Assembly (NCBI RefSeq): GCF_004564135.1
Contig: NZ_CP038255.1
Location: 2,591,501 to 2,655,500 of the forward strand
DNA from: Terasakiella sp. SH-1
GTDB taxonomy: Bacteria; Pseudomonadota; Alphaproteobacteria; Rhodospirillales; Terasakiellaceae
Length of the DNA stretch: 64,000 nt
Direction: 5' to 3'
Shown: positions 54,712-62,746 of the stretch, piece by piece
Position numbering within the stretch: the first letter of the stretch is position 1
Layout of the letters: the number at the start of each line of letters is the position of its first letter
Program-made: the position numbers and the translations under genes
The notes under the pieces: generated by a model
Told to the model about the DNA's origin: nothing
What the model saw: only the letters and a program-made list of their open reading frames with translations
Databases searched by the model: none

Positions 54712-56904
54712 TTATTCGCCAGCCGCCATGTAATCCGGCATCCAGTTTTCGTGCAGGTCTTTAAGTTCTGCAACACCAACAGATTCACCGCCAAGGATCA
54801 CATCTGTGCCCCCGGTTCTACCGATGATGTTGGCTGTGACGCCCGCTTTACCTGCTTTGATCACAAAAGCATCAGCCTGATCAGCAGGAACCGTCACAAT
54901 ATAGCGGCCCTGGTCTTCACCAAACAGCCATGCATAGGCATGTTCCACATTGGTTGGAATTTCAATATCACAACCAATGTTACCTGCCATCGCCATTTCA
55001 GTGACAGCCACGGCAATACCGCCATCAGAAATATCGTGACAGGTATTCACCCCGCCCAAAATTTCATCGCGCACGAAATTACCGTTTTTCAGCTCAACAT
55101 CCAGATTTACCGGCGGTGGTGCACCTTCTTCACGGCCACACAGGATTTCAAGGTAGCGTGACGCCCCGAGCCAACCTGTTGTTTCACCGATCACAACAAT
55201 CGCCTGATTATCTTCTTTAAACGCCACAGTTGCCGCATCATCCACATTCTGGATCAAGCCAACCGCACCCAATGTCGGTGTCGGCAAAATGCCTGTCCCG
55301 TTGGTTTCGTTATACAAAGACACGTTACCGGAAACGATTGGATATGTGAGTGCACGACATGCCTCGCCAATCCCTTCGATACAGCCCACAATCTGACCCA
55401 TGATTTCCGGGCGTTCCGGATTGCCAAAGTTCAGGTTATCGGTCACAGCCATCGGTTTTGCACCCACGGCTGTGATGTTACGATAAGTTTCCGCAACGAT
55501 TTGCTTACCGCCTTCATGCGGGTCCTGGTAGCAATAACGCGGTGTACAGTCAGATGTTACAGCCACACCTTTGGTGGAACCATGCACACGAACGATGGCA
55601 GAATCACCACCCGGACGGGCAACCGTATCGCCCATAACCATATGGTCATACTGTTCCCAAATCCAGCGCTTGGAGGCAAAGTTCGGATGACCAATCAGTG
55701 TTTTAAGCGCATCAATACGGCCCACACCACTTTCCACATCACCCGCTTTCACAACAGCCGGCTTTTCGGTTTTCACCCACGGGCGGTCATATTCAGGGGA
55801 GGCCAGTGCCAGCGGATCAATCGGCAGATCGCCAACCACTTCACCATGCCATTTCAGAACCATATTGCCCGTATCGGTCAGCTTACCGATCACGGCAAAA
55901 TCAAGGTCCCATTTGTCCATCACAGCCTTGGCAACATCTTCCATACCCGGCTTCAAGATCACCAGCATACGCTCTTGTGATTCTGACAGCATCAGTTCGT
56001 AAGGTGTCATGCCTTCTTCGCGCATGGGGACTTGGTCAAGCTCCAGCTCAACACCCACGCCGCCTTTAGAGGCCATTTCGAAAGAAGAAGACGTCAGACC
56101 CGCAGCACCCATATCCTGAATGGCAACGATAGAGCCTGTTTTCATCAGCTCAAGAGTGGCTTCGATCAACAGTTTTTCCGTGAACGGGTCACCCACCTGT
56201 ACAGTTGGACGCTTCTCTTCTGAATCCTCAGTAAATTCGGCAGAGGCCATAGTCGCCCCGTGGATACCGTCACGGCCTGTTTTGGAACCGAAATACACAA
56301 CCGGGTTACCCACACCAGCCGCAGCAGAATAGAAGATGTTATTCTTATCCGCCAAGCCAACAGCCATGGCGTTTACCAGGTTGTTGCCGTTGTAAGACTT
56401 GTGGAATTCACATTCCCCGGCCACTGTTGGGACACCTACACAGTTACCGTAACCGGAAATCCCTTCAACAACACCGCTGACAAGGTGACGTGTTTTTTCA
56501 TGGTCCGTGTCACCGAAACGCAGGGCGTTTAGGTTACAGATCGGGCGCGCGCCCATAGTGAATACATCACGCAAGATACCGCCAACACCTGTTGCCGCGC
56601 CTTGATAAGGCTCGATATAAGACGGGTGGTTGTGAGATTCCATTTTAAAGATGATGGCATCGTCATCGCCGATATCAATGATACCTGCATTTTCACCCGG
56701 ACCACAGATGACCCATGGGGCTTCTGTCGGCAGGGTTTTCAGCCATTTTTTGGACGATTTGTAAGAACAGTGTTCTGACCACATGACAGAGAAAATGCCA
56801 AGCTCGTTCAGGTTCGGCTCACGGCCCATAATCTCAAGGCAGAGCTTCCATTCGTCTTCGGAAAGACCGTGTTCAGCGACGATTTCAGGTGTGATCTGGC
56901 TCAT
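54712..56904 (-). CDS. purL: Phosphoribosylformylglycinamidine synthase, large subunit
   Basis: 730 residues, the short PurL that works with separate PurS and PurQ. Recognised by [36 protein letters not shown] and NLNALRFG at the N-terminus and later [21 protein letters not shown]. It makes FGAM from FGAR. The start overlaps the purQ stop by four bases. Confidence 0.97.
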   Translation of the reverse strand: MSQITPEIVAEHGLSEDEWKLCLEIMGREPNLNELGIFSVMWSEHCSYKSSKKWLKTLPTEAPWVICGPGENAGIIDIGDDDAIIFKMESHNHPSYIEPYQGAATGVGGILRDVFTMGARPICNLNALRFGDTDHEKTRHLVSGVVEGISGYGNCVGVPTVAGECEFHKSYNGNNLVNAMAVGLADKNNIFYSAAAGVGNPVVYFGSKTGRDGIHGATMASAEFTEDSEEKRPTVQVGDPFTEKLLIEATLELMKTGSIVAIQDMGAAGLTSSSFEMASKGGVGVELELDQVPMREEGMTPYELMLSESQERMLVILKPGMEDVAKAVMDKWDLDFAVIGKLTDTGNMVLKWHGEVVGDLPIDPLALASPEYDRPWVKTEKPAVVKAGDVESGVGRIDALKTLIGHPNFASKRWIWEQYDHMVMGDTVARPGGDSAIVRVHGSTKGVAVTSDCTPRYCYQDPHEGGKQIVAETYRNITAVGAKPMAVTDNLNFGNPERPEIMGQIVGCIEGIGEACRALTYPIVSGNVSLYNETNGTGILPTPTLGAVGLIQNVDDAATVAFKEDNQAIVVIGETTGWLGASRYLEILCGREEGAPPPVNLDVELKNGNFVRDEILGGVNTCHDISDGGIAVAVTEMAMAGNIGCDIEIPTNVEHAYAWLFGEDQGRYIVTVPADQADAFVIKAGKAGVTANIIGRTGGTDVILGGESVGVAELKDLHENWMPDYMAAGE

Positions 56905-57590
56905 GACAGCGCCTCCACAAGTGCATCAAACATCGGCTTACCATCTGTCCCACCCAGCTGTGCATCCACCAGACGCTCAGGGTGCGGCATCATGCCGAGT
57001 ACGTTTTTATTTTCGTTGAAGATACCCGCAATGTTGTTGCGTGAACCATTGATGTTCGCTTCATCGGTGACATTACCCGCTTCATCGCAATAACGGAAAG
57101 CCACCTGGCCATTACCTTCAATGGCTGCCAATGTTTCATCATCGGCAAAGAAGTTACCGTCATGGTGGGCCACCGGAATGCGGATGGTCTGACCAGCACT
57201 ATATTTATTAGTAAAGGCTGTATCTGCGTTTTCCACCTTCAGGTTTACATCTTTACAGATGAAACGCAGTTTGGCGTTGCGCATCAACACACCCGGCAAA
57301 AGACCAGCTTCTGTCAGGATTTGGAAACCGTTACAAACACCGAGAACGCGCACGCCTTGTTCTGCTTTTTTCACCACTTCACGCATGATCGGTGAATGGG
57401 CAGACATGGCGCCACAACGCAGGTAGTCCCCGTAAGAGAACCCGCCCGGTACGGCGATAAAATCAACGTCCGGCAATTCCGTTTCTTTGTGCCAGACCAT
57501 CTCAGGGGCAGTCCCTAAGGAATGTTCAATCCCGACCAGCATATCGCGGTCACAGTTTGAACCCGGAAAAACAATTACAGCGGCTTTCAT
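56901..57590 (-). CDS. purQ: Phosphoribosylformylglycinamidine synthase, glutaminase subunit
   Basis: 229 residues from the ATG at 57590. The class I glutaminase nucleophile is in [20 protein letters not shown], with the acid/histidine near the end in [10 protein letters not shown]. The start [15 protein letters not shown] is typical. It supplies ammonia to PurL. An alphaproteobacterial palindromic repeat separates it from purS. Confidence 0.97.
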   Translation of the reverse strand: MKAAVIVFPGSNCDRDMLVGIEHSLGTAPEMVWHKETELPDVDFIAVPGGFSYGDYLRCGAMSAHSPIMREVVKKAEQGVRVLGVCNGFQILTEAGLLPGVLMRNAKLRFICKDVNLKVENADTAFTNKYSAGQTIRIPVAHHDGNFFADDETLAAIEGNGQVAFRYCDEAGNVTDEANINGSRNNIAGIFNENKNVLGMMPHPERLVDAQLGGTDGKPMFDALVEALS

Positions 57591-57610
57591 GGAAAGACCT
57601 TTTCCCTCTT

Positions 57611-57662
57611 GTGTCCCCCTGCGAAGGCAGGGGCCTAGGTTCCTGCTTTCACAGGAACACAA
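57611..57662. repeat. Double-hairpin dispersed repeat between purS and purQ
   Basis: CCCCTGCGAAGGCAGGGG (57616-57633) and GTTCCTGCTTTCACAGGAAC (57639-57658) are two adjacent stem-loops. Units of this sequence style occur widely between genes in alphaproteobacteria. Confidence 0.75.
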
Positions 57663-57669
57663 TTCTTAA

Positions 57670-57909
57670 TTACTCAACGATTTCAACGTCGAAGTTTTCG
57701 ATCACTGTGTTGGCCAGCAGTTGCTTACACATGTTTTCGATATTCTCTTTGGTCTTTTCCGCTTCGTCGTTCAGTTCCAGCTCGATATATTTACCGATAC
57801 GAACTTCGCCAACACCTGCGAAACCAAGGGTACCGAGGGCATGTTCAACCGCCTTGCCTTGTGGGTCAAGAACGCCGTTTTTAAGGGTCACGTGGACTTT
57901 AGCTTTCAC
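57670..57909 (-). CDS. purS: Phosphoribosylformylglycinamidine synthase subunit PurS
   Basis: 79 residues; KAKVHVTLKNGVLDPQGKAVEHALGTLGF and VRIGKYIELELNDE are characteristic. PurS bridges PurL and PurQ in the complex. It lies between purC and purQ in the same direction; a terminator-like hairpin stands between it and purC. Confidence 0.96.
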   Translation of the reverse strand: MKAKVHVTLKNGVLDPQGKAVEHALGTLGFAGVGEVRIGKYIELELNDEAEKTKENIENMCKQLLANTVIENFDVEIVE

Positions 57910-57940
57910 TGTGCTTTTCCTTCACTAGATTTAAAGCAAG

Positions 57941-57966
57941 AAAAAGGCCCAGAAATCGGGCCTTTT
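57941..57966 (-). terminator. Hairpin between purC and purS
   Basis: AAAAGGCCC and GGGCCTTTT form a 9-bp stem followed by T on the minus strand, just after purC. It should reduce read-through from purC into purS. Confidence 0.75.
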
Positions 57967-57977
57967 GAGAGTCAAAA

Positions 57978-58745
57978 TTATTGTACGGTATCCGGGCCTT
58001 TGTGGTCACCGGGGCCATCACCTTCGGGCTCAATGCCAAGACGACGGGCTACTTCCTGATAGGCTTCACCGACACCGCCAAGGTCTTGACGGAAACGGTC
58101 TTTATCCATTTTCTCACCGGTTTCTGCATCCCACAGGCGGCAGTTGTCCGGGCTGAATTCATCGGCTAAAACCAGACGCATCTGATCACCTTCATAAACG
58201 CGACCAAATTCCAGTTTGAAATCCACCAGTTGGATACCAATGGCGGCAAACATACCAGACAGGAAATCATTGATGCGCAGCGCCATGCCGGTCATCTCTT
58301 CCAGTTCCATCGGGTTTGCCCAGCCAAATGCGGTGATATGCTCTTCAGACACGATCGGGTCACCCAGTGCATCGTCTTTATAATAATATTCAACGATAGA
58401 GCGCGGCAGGCGTGTGCCGTCTTCGATCCCGAGTCGCTTGGTCAACGAGCCTGTTGCGATGTTACGCACGACCACTTCCAACGGCACAATCTCACACTGG
58501 CGCACCAGCTGTTCGCGCATATTAAGGCGGCGAATAAAATGTGTTGGAATGCCAAGATCGGCAAGTTTGGTAAATACATATTCGGTAATGCGGTTATTCA
58601 ACACGCCTTTACCTGTGATGGTGCCTTTCTTTTCTGCGTTAAACGCAGTCGCATCATCTTTAAAATACTGAACGACGGTCCCCGGTTCCGGCCCTTCAAA
58701 AAGAACCTTTGCCTTGCCTTCATAAATCTGGCGGCGACGTGCCAT
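57978..58745 (-). CDS. purC: SAICAR synthetase
   Basis: 255 residues from the ATG at 58745; [22 protein letters not shown] is the usual start, so the longer frames are rejected. [23 protein letters not shown] and [11 protein letters not shown] support the call. It joins aspartate to CAIR. The leader holds a hairpin over the Shine-Dalgarno, and an IS3-family element begins 190 bases upstream. Confidence 0.97.
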   Translation of the reverse strand: MARRRQIYEGKAKVLFEGPEPGTVVQYFKDDATAFNAEKKGTITGKGVLNNRITEYVFTKLADLGIPTHFIRRLNMREQLVRQCEIVPLEVVVRNIATGSLTKRLGIEDGTRLPRSIVEYYYKDDALGDPIVSEEHITAFGWANPMELEEMTGMALRINDFLSGMFAAIGIQLVDFKLEFGRVYEGDQMRLVLADEFSPDNCRLWDAETGEKMDKDRFRQDLGGVGEAYQEVARRLGIEPEGDGPGDHKGPDTVQ

Positions 58746-58753
58746 GGCAATCA

Positions 58754-58794
58754 TCCTGCTATAAGAGATAAAGTCGGGCCATCCTATAGCAGGA
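58754..58794 (-). promoter_or_regulatory. Leader hairpin covering the purC Shine-Dalgarno
   Basis: TCCTGCTATA and TATAGCAGGA form a perfect 10-bp stem with a 21-base loop on the minus strand. The 3' arm includes the AGGA Shine-Dalgarno eight bases before the purC ATG. When folded it should block ribosome binding. No known riboswitch class is recognised. Confidence 0.5.
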
Positions 58795-58996
58795 CTCACT
58801 CTTCGGGGCAATGGGTAGAAGACAATTTTCCCCCAGCCCCTAATCATCTGAGCCAAAAATAAGGATCATGTATCTCCATTTTGCCTTATCCTTCTTGAAT
58901 TGGACTTATGCGAAAAAAGTGGAGTGCGTCTCATTGGAGCCGTTCCCTAAAACTGGAGAGCACCTTCTGTTAAACTGAGATTTACAGGAGGAATAA

Positions 58997-59272
58997 ATGA
59001 GTCTCAAAAAATCAGATGAATTTAAACGTGAAGCTATCCAACTTGCTTTGACAAGCGGTCTGTCTCGCAAACAAGTTGCTGCCGACCTTGGCATTGGCAT
59101 GTCCACATTGAATAAATGGGTCGCCCAGCATAAACATGACGACCTGATGTCTGGTCCGCACGACGACCTGCATAAAGAACTTGTCCGTCTTCGAAAAGAG
59201 AACCGTATTTTGCGAGAAGAGAGGGAAAATCTAAAAAAGGCGACGGAATTCTTTGCGAGGCAAAAACGATGA
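58997..59272 (+). CDS. IS3-family OrfA (helix-turn-helix subunit)
   Basis: 91 residues: an N-terminal helix-turn-helix (LSRKQVAADLGIGMSTLNKW) and a leucine-zipper-like C-terminus (LHKELVRLRKENRILREERENLKKATEFF). In IS3 elements it recognises the ends and is joined to OrfB by frameshifting. This frame is intact, but its partner is broken. The stop overlaps the orfB start (ATGA). Confidence 0.9.
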   Translation: MSLKKSDEFKREAIQLALTSGLSRKQVAADLGIGMSTLNKWVAQHKHDDLMSGPHDDLHKELVRLRKENRILREERENLKKATEFFARQKR

Positions 59273-60025
59273 GGTTTTGGTTTATTGAAAAAATAGAGGT
59301 GAGCACCCGCTTCATCTTCTATGCAACGCATTTAATGTCAGTATCAGTGGCTATTATGATTGGTGGAACCGCCCTATGTCACAGCAGCAACATGATGATT
59401 GGGTTTTGCTGACTAACATTCGTACGACCCATAAAGAAACTTATCAATCTTATGGACGTTAACGCATGACGGATGAACTTCGAGGTCTTGGCTTTACAGT
59501 CAGTGAAAAACGTGTCGCCCACTTGATGAAAGATAATGATATCAAAGTAATACGTACACATGCCTTCAAGAAGACGACAGACAATGACCATAATTTTAAT
59601 GTGGCACCGAACCTGTTGGACGGAGATTTTACAACGACAGGGCCAAATCAAAAATGGGCGGGTGTTTGCGAAGCTGGCGGAACGCCACATCAGTTATATC
59701 AAGACGGCAGAAGGTTGGTCTATTTAGCTATGGTGATTGATCTCTATTCTCGCCGTGTCGTTGGTTGGGCAACCAGCAAACGGCTGAAACGCAAATTGAT
59801 GATAGATGCACTGCAACGGCTATTGCTTTGCGTCAGCTACCAGAAGGCGTGATTTGCCATTCAGATCGCGGCAGTCAATATTCCAAGAACGGCTGAGGAA
59901 ACATAGCTTCAAGGCTTCTATATCAGGCAAAGGCAATTGTTATGACAATGCCGCTGTCGAAACCTTTTTCAAATCATTGAAAGCTGAATTAATCTGAAGA
60001 ATGAAATTGCAGACACGGGAACAAG

Positions 60026-60034
60026 CGGAAAAAG
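60026..60034 (+). repeat. Target duplication, left copy
   Basis: CGGAAAAAG in orfB, directly left of the IS256-family element; identical to 62507-62515. The symmetric inverted repeats favour an 8-base duplication, GGAAAAAG. Confidence 0.85.
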
Positions 60035-60286
60035 GGTGGTGTCCGATCTTCCGTGTAAATGACCGCTTAAGTTCACTTTTCCATCCTCAATATATTGAGG
60101 ATGGAAAACGGTCTTCGAACAGGACGGCAAACTGGTTGAGAGCCTGTTTCCATGTTCGAGTGGGTATGGTCCACTTTTTTGAGGCATTTTTCAAGGCCAG
60201 ATACAACAACTTGGTCGCCGCCTCGTCATTGGGAAAGTGGCCCCTGTTTTTTATGATTTTTCTCAAGGACATATTCAGCAACTGTA

Positions 60287-61228
60287 TTAATCAGTTTGCC
60301 ACTCTGATTTCTGAAGCACCATGGCATTTGCAATTGTTGCCAGCTTTCGAGCTGCTGCAATAACGCAAACTTTATGCGGTTTTCCAGCAGACTTAAGGCG
60401 TGCAAAGAAGGTTTTTATCTTCGGGTTATGCCATGAAGCGACTAATGCAGCTTGATAAAGAACGTCACGAACCTGTTTTCGCCCGCCAGACATAAAACGC
60501 TTTCCTTTATATTTCCCGCTATCTCGTGCGATAGGAGCGATACCACATAAACAGGCAATTTGTTTATCTGAGGCCGTTCCAAGTTCGGGAAGGAAGGCCA
60601 GAAAACTTGCACTGAGGACAGGGCCAACGCCGGGGATCGATTGCAAAATACGATCCTTTTCTTCAAGGTCATGATTCTCATGAATGAGCGTTGTGATCAT
60701 AGCGTTTAAATTGGAAATCTGGTTATTTAGAAACTGGATATGAGCCTTGTCCAATTCTTCAAGGTCTTCTTCCTGCTGTTGTCGAGATTGGCATTTTAAT
60801 GCAGCCCTTACTTTAATGAGTTGATGACGTTTTGCCATTAACCTATTGAGCCTCAATACATTATCAGATGGAAGGGAACGGCCTGAATTTGGGTTTTCCT
60901 GTATAAAACGGCAAATGATTTTGGCATCAATGCGATCTGTTTTTGCAATTTGAGCTTTGGAACGGGCAAAAGATCTTACTTGAGCGGGAGGGACTTGACG
61001 AACATGAAAACCCGCTTTGTGAAGAACTTTCCAGAAGGCCACTTCATAGCCTCCCGTGGCTTCCATGGCAATGAGCGTATTGGATTTGATTTCCTCAAGG
61101 CCATCAATAAGCTCTTGCAATCCGATTGCTGTGTTGGGGATGGATAAAATTTTGGAGGAATGACTAAAAGCAACGAGGCATTCATATTTCCCAACATCAA
61201 TGCCGACAAAATAATTGAAATGTGCCAT
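60287..61228 (-). CDS. IS110-family DEDD recombinase
   Basis: 313 residues and intact. The N-terminal RuvC-like domain has GIDVGKYECLVAF, AMEATGGYE and TDRIDAKIICRF, which supply the DEDD acidic residues. The C-terminal Tnp20 domain has SIPGVGPVLSASFLAFLPELG and RDSGKYKGKRFMSGGRKQVRDVLYQ with the catalytic serine. In IS110 elements this enzyme acts with a bridge RNA encoded in the same element. Its start lies right after the non-coding region described next. Confidence 0.95.
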   Translation of the reverse strand: MAHFNYFVGIDVGKYECLVAFSHSSKILSIPNTAIGLQELIDGLEEIKSNTLIAMEATGGYEVAFWKVLHKAGFHVRQVPPAQVRSFARSKAQIAKTDRIDAKIICRFIQENPNSGRSLPSDNVLRLNRLMAKRHQLIKVRAALKCQSRQQQEEDLEELDKAHIQFLNNQISNLNAMITTLIHENHDLEEKDRILQSIPGVGPVLSASFLAFLPELGTASDKQIACLCGIAPIARDSGKYKGKRFMSGGRKQVRDVLYQAALVASWHNPKIKTFFARLKSAGKPHKVCVIAAARKLATIANAMVLQKSEWQTD

Positions 61229-61413
61229 ACTTCTTTCTCCTTCTTGTGCTCCGGGATCAAGGTCCCAATCAACTGTTCGAGATATGAAGAAGGTGGAGTT
61301 ACCTTGCTGACTAACGAGGTCTAAGCCTCAAGGCTCTAACGGCAAACTCCACCCATAGTAGCCCTTGGCCAAGGGCTACTATGGGCATAAGTCTAACAAA
61401 TTTTAAATACACA
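61229..61413 (-). ncRNA. Candidate bridge RNA of the IS110 element
   Basis: This 5' non-coding end has, in transcript order: a long palindromic stem-loop (61385-61352), a target loop and a donor loop. In the target loop, AGAGCCT (61337-61331) equals the target left side with its CT core, a hairpin GAGG/CCTC follows, and AGTCAG (61312-61307) complements CTGAAT of the target right side at five of six bases. In the donor loop, ACAGTTG (61276-61270) equals the element's right end, GGGA/TCCC forms a hairpin, and CACAAG (61248-61243) complements CT-TGTG of its left end. The layout is that described for IS621 bridge RNAs. Confidence 0.65.
61352..61385. repeat. 34-base perfect palindrome in the IS110 non-coding end
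   Basis: Each half reads CCCATAGTAGCCCTTGG and its exact complement. It forms the 5'-most stem-loop of the candidate bridge RNA. Confidence 0.85.
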
Positions 61414-62506
61414 AGGCTCTCAATCGCGTTGGTCGTATAGATGATTTTGCGGATTTCTTCAGGATAGGCAAAAAACGGAATGACATGCTCCCAGTTATTT
61501 CGCCATGATTTGGCGATAGAGGGGAACTTTCCGCCCCATTTCTCCTCAAATTCATCCAGCCTGAGAGCGGCGTCTTCAGCCGTATTGGCCCGATAGACCC
61601 CTTTCAAATCGGTGGCGACCGCTTTTTTCTCTTTCCAGCCGACAAAGTTCAGGGAATTGCGGATCATATGGACGACGCAAGTCTGGACCTGTGTGTCAGG
61701 GAAGGCGGCGTTGATGGCCTCTGGAAAGCCTTTTAGACCATCCACGACAGCAATAAAGACGTCGTTCACACCTAGGTTCTTGATGTCATTCATCACCCTA
61801 AGCCAGAACTTAGCCCCTTCGGTTTGTTCAATCCACAGGCCGAGAACCTCTTTCTGGCCTTCCATCGTAAAGCCCAGAGCCAAATAAACCGCCTTGTTGC
61901 GAACCGTACCTTCATCACGGATTTTGACCCGTAGGGCATCAAAGATGATAACAGGATAAACCGCATCAAGAGGGCGGCTTTGCCAGTCTCGAACCTCTTC
62001 CATGACCGCATCCGTCACTGTGGAAATCAAATCCTTGGAGACCTCTACGCCATAGATTTCCTCAAGGTGCCCACGGATTTCGTTAACGCTCATGCCACGG
62101 GCATACATAGAAATAATCTTGTCATCGAAGCCGTCAAAACGACGTTGACCTTTCTTGATGATTTGTGGCTCGAACGTGGCATCGCGGTCTCTGGGCGTGG
62201 TAATTTCCATCTCGCCGTCTTCGCCGACAATGGTCTTGCGACCATGACCGTTGCGGGAATTGCCGCCATTACGCCCTGTTGGATCGCCTTTGGCATAGCC
62301 AAGGTGATCGTCCAACTCCGCATTCATCGCCCTCTCAATCAGGGCTTTCTTCAATTGTTTAAGAAGTCCATCTTCGCCCATCAAGTCTTGTGGGTTCTCA
62401 ACGGATGCTAAAAGCTCATCGAGCAGTTCTTTCTTGATAACCATCTTCTGGCACCTCCAAACAGGAGTTTACACGATGGCCATTTACACAGTTAATCGGA
62501 TAGGCT

Positions 62507-62515
62507 CGGAAAAAG
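62507..62515 (+). repeat. Target duplication, right copy
   Basis: CGGAAAAAG, identical to 60026-60034, on the right of the IS256-family element. Confidence 0.85.
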
Positions 62516-62746
62516 CCTTGTTCGGATATATTAATCGATTTTACAATCCAAAACGTCGTCATTCATACTTGGGAAATATCAACCCCATGCAATTTGAATT
62601 GAAGGCGGCCTAAGCAGAGAAGGTACTCTCCAGTTTTAGGGAACGGGTCCAATATCATACTGATCCGGGTTTCTCGAAACAGGTCACTACCTTTCCGTAC
62701 AAGCCAAATTCCTTTTTGGCATGTTCTCGTGTTTGAAATTCACAAA

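Larger units (their letters stand above)
60277..61415 (-). mobile_element. IS110-family insertion sequence inside the IS256 transposase gene
   Basis: About 1.14 kb between two CT dinucleotides (minus strand; 61415-61414 and 60278-60277). Removing one CT-to-CT unit recreates an uninterrupted IS256 transposase reading frame, so the boundaries can be read to the base. There are no terminal inverted repeats and no longer duplication, as expected for IS110. It carries one transposase gene and a 185-base 5' non-coding end. Confidence 0.9.
60087..62444 (-). pseudogene. IS256-family (Mutator-type) transposase, split by IS110
   Basis: The N-terminal part runs from ATG 62444 to about 61414 (MVIKKELLDELLASVENPQ, IIFDALRVKIRDEGTVRNKAVYLALG, IAVVDGLKGFPEAINAAFPD, IYTTNAIESL). 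The open frame then continues into IS110 sequence to a stop at 61311, giving a foreign tail. The C-terminal part is at 60277-60087 (NMSLRKIIKNRGHFPNDEAATKLLYLALKN). Joined at the CT core, the protein reads AIESL-NMSLRKI, a normal IS256 junction. The DDE catalytic residues lie in the N-terminal part. Confidence 0.9.
60035..62507 (-). mobile_element. IS256-family insertion sequence inside the IS3 element, itself interrupted
   Basis: Imperfect terminal repeats: the left end reads GGTGGTGTCCGAT...GTGTAAATGACC and the right end, reversed, GAGCCTATCCGAT...GTGTAAATGGCC. It is flanked by the direct repeat GGAAAAAG. Removing 60035-62515 restores the orfB reading REQAEK-ALFGYINRFYNPK. Without the IS110 insert it is ~1.33 kb, right for IS256. 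Confidence 0.9.
59269..62612 (+). pseudogene. IS3-family OrfB transposase, broken
   Basis: Starts MRFWFIEK at 59269. The frame shifts near 59330 (NVSISGYYDWWNRP continues in another frame), meets a TAA at 59459-59461, then resumes at 59466 as MTDELRGLG. A second disruption follows WAG near 59660. The catalytic-core end [24 protein letters not shown] is readable before a TGA at 59997. The coding sequence breaks at REQAEK (~60034) and resumes at 62516 as ALFGYINRFYNPKRRHSYLG, ending at 62612. So it is inactive even apart from the insertion. Confidence 0.9.
58935..62651 (+). mobile_element. IS3-family insertion sequence, interrupted
   Basis: Terminal inverted repeats at 58935-58969 and 62617-62651 both start TGGA, contain CGTTCCCTAAAACTGGAGAG and match at 32 of 35 positions. 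Inside are orfA, a decayed orfB and, within orfB, a complete IS256-family element. Without the insert the element is about 1.24 kb, normal for IS3. No clear target duplication is seen at its ends. It lies between purC and rodZ. Confidence 0.9.

Noticed and set aside
57611-57662. CRISPR-like repeat
   Set aside because: Single unit made of two hairpins, with no regularly spaced copies.
59466-59852. Independent integrase-like gene
   Set aside because: It is a middle fragment of the broken IS3 OrfB with flanking frames continuing the same protein.
61311-62444. IS256 transposase as an intact 377-residue protein
   Set aside because: Its last ~33 residues come from IS110 sequence; the true C-terminus lies at 60087-60277.
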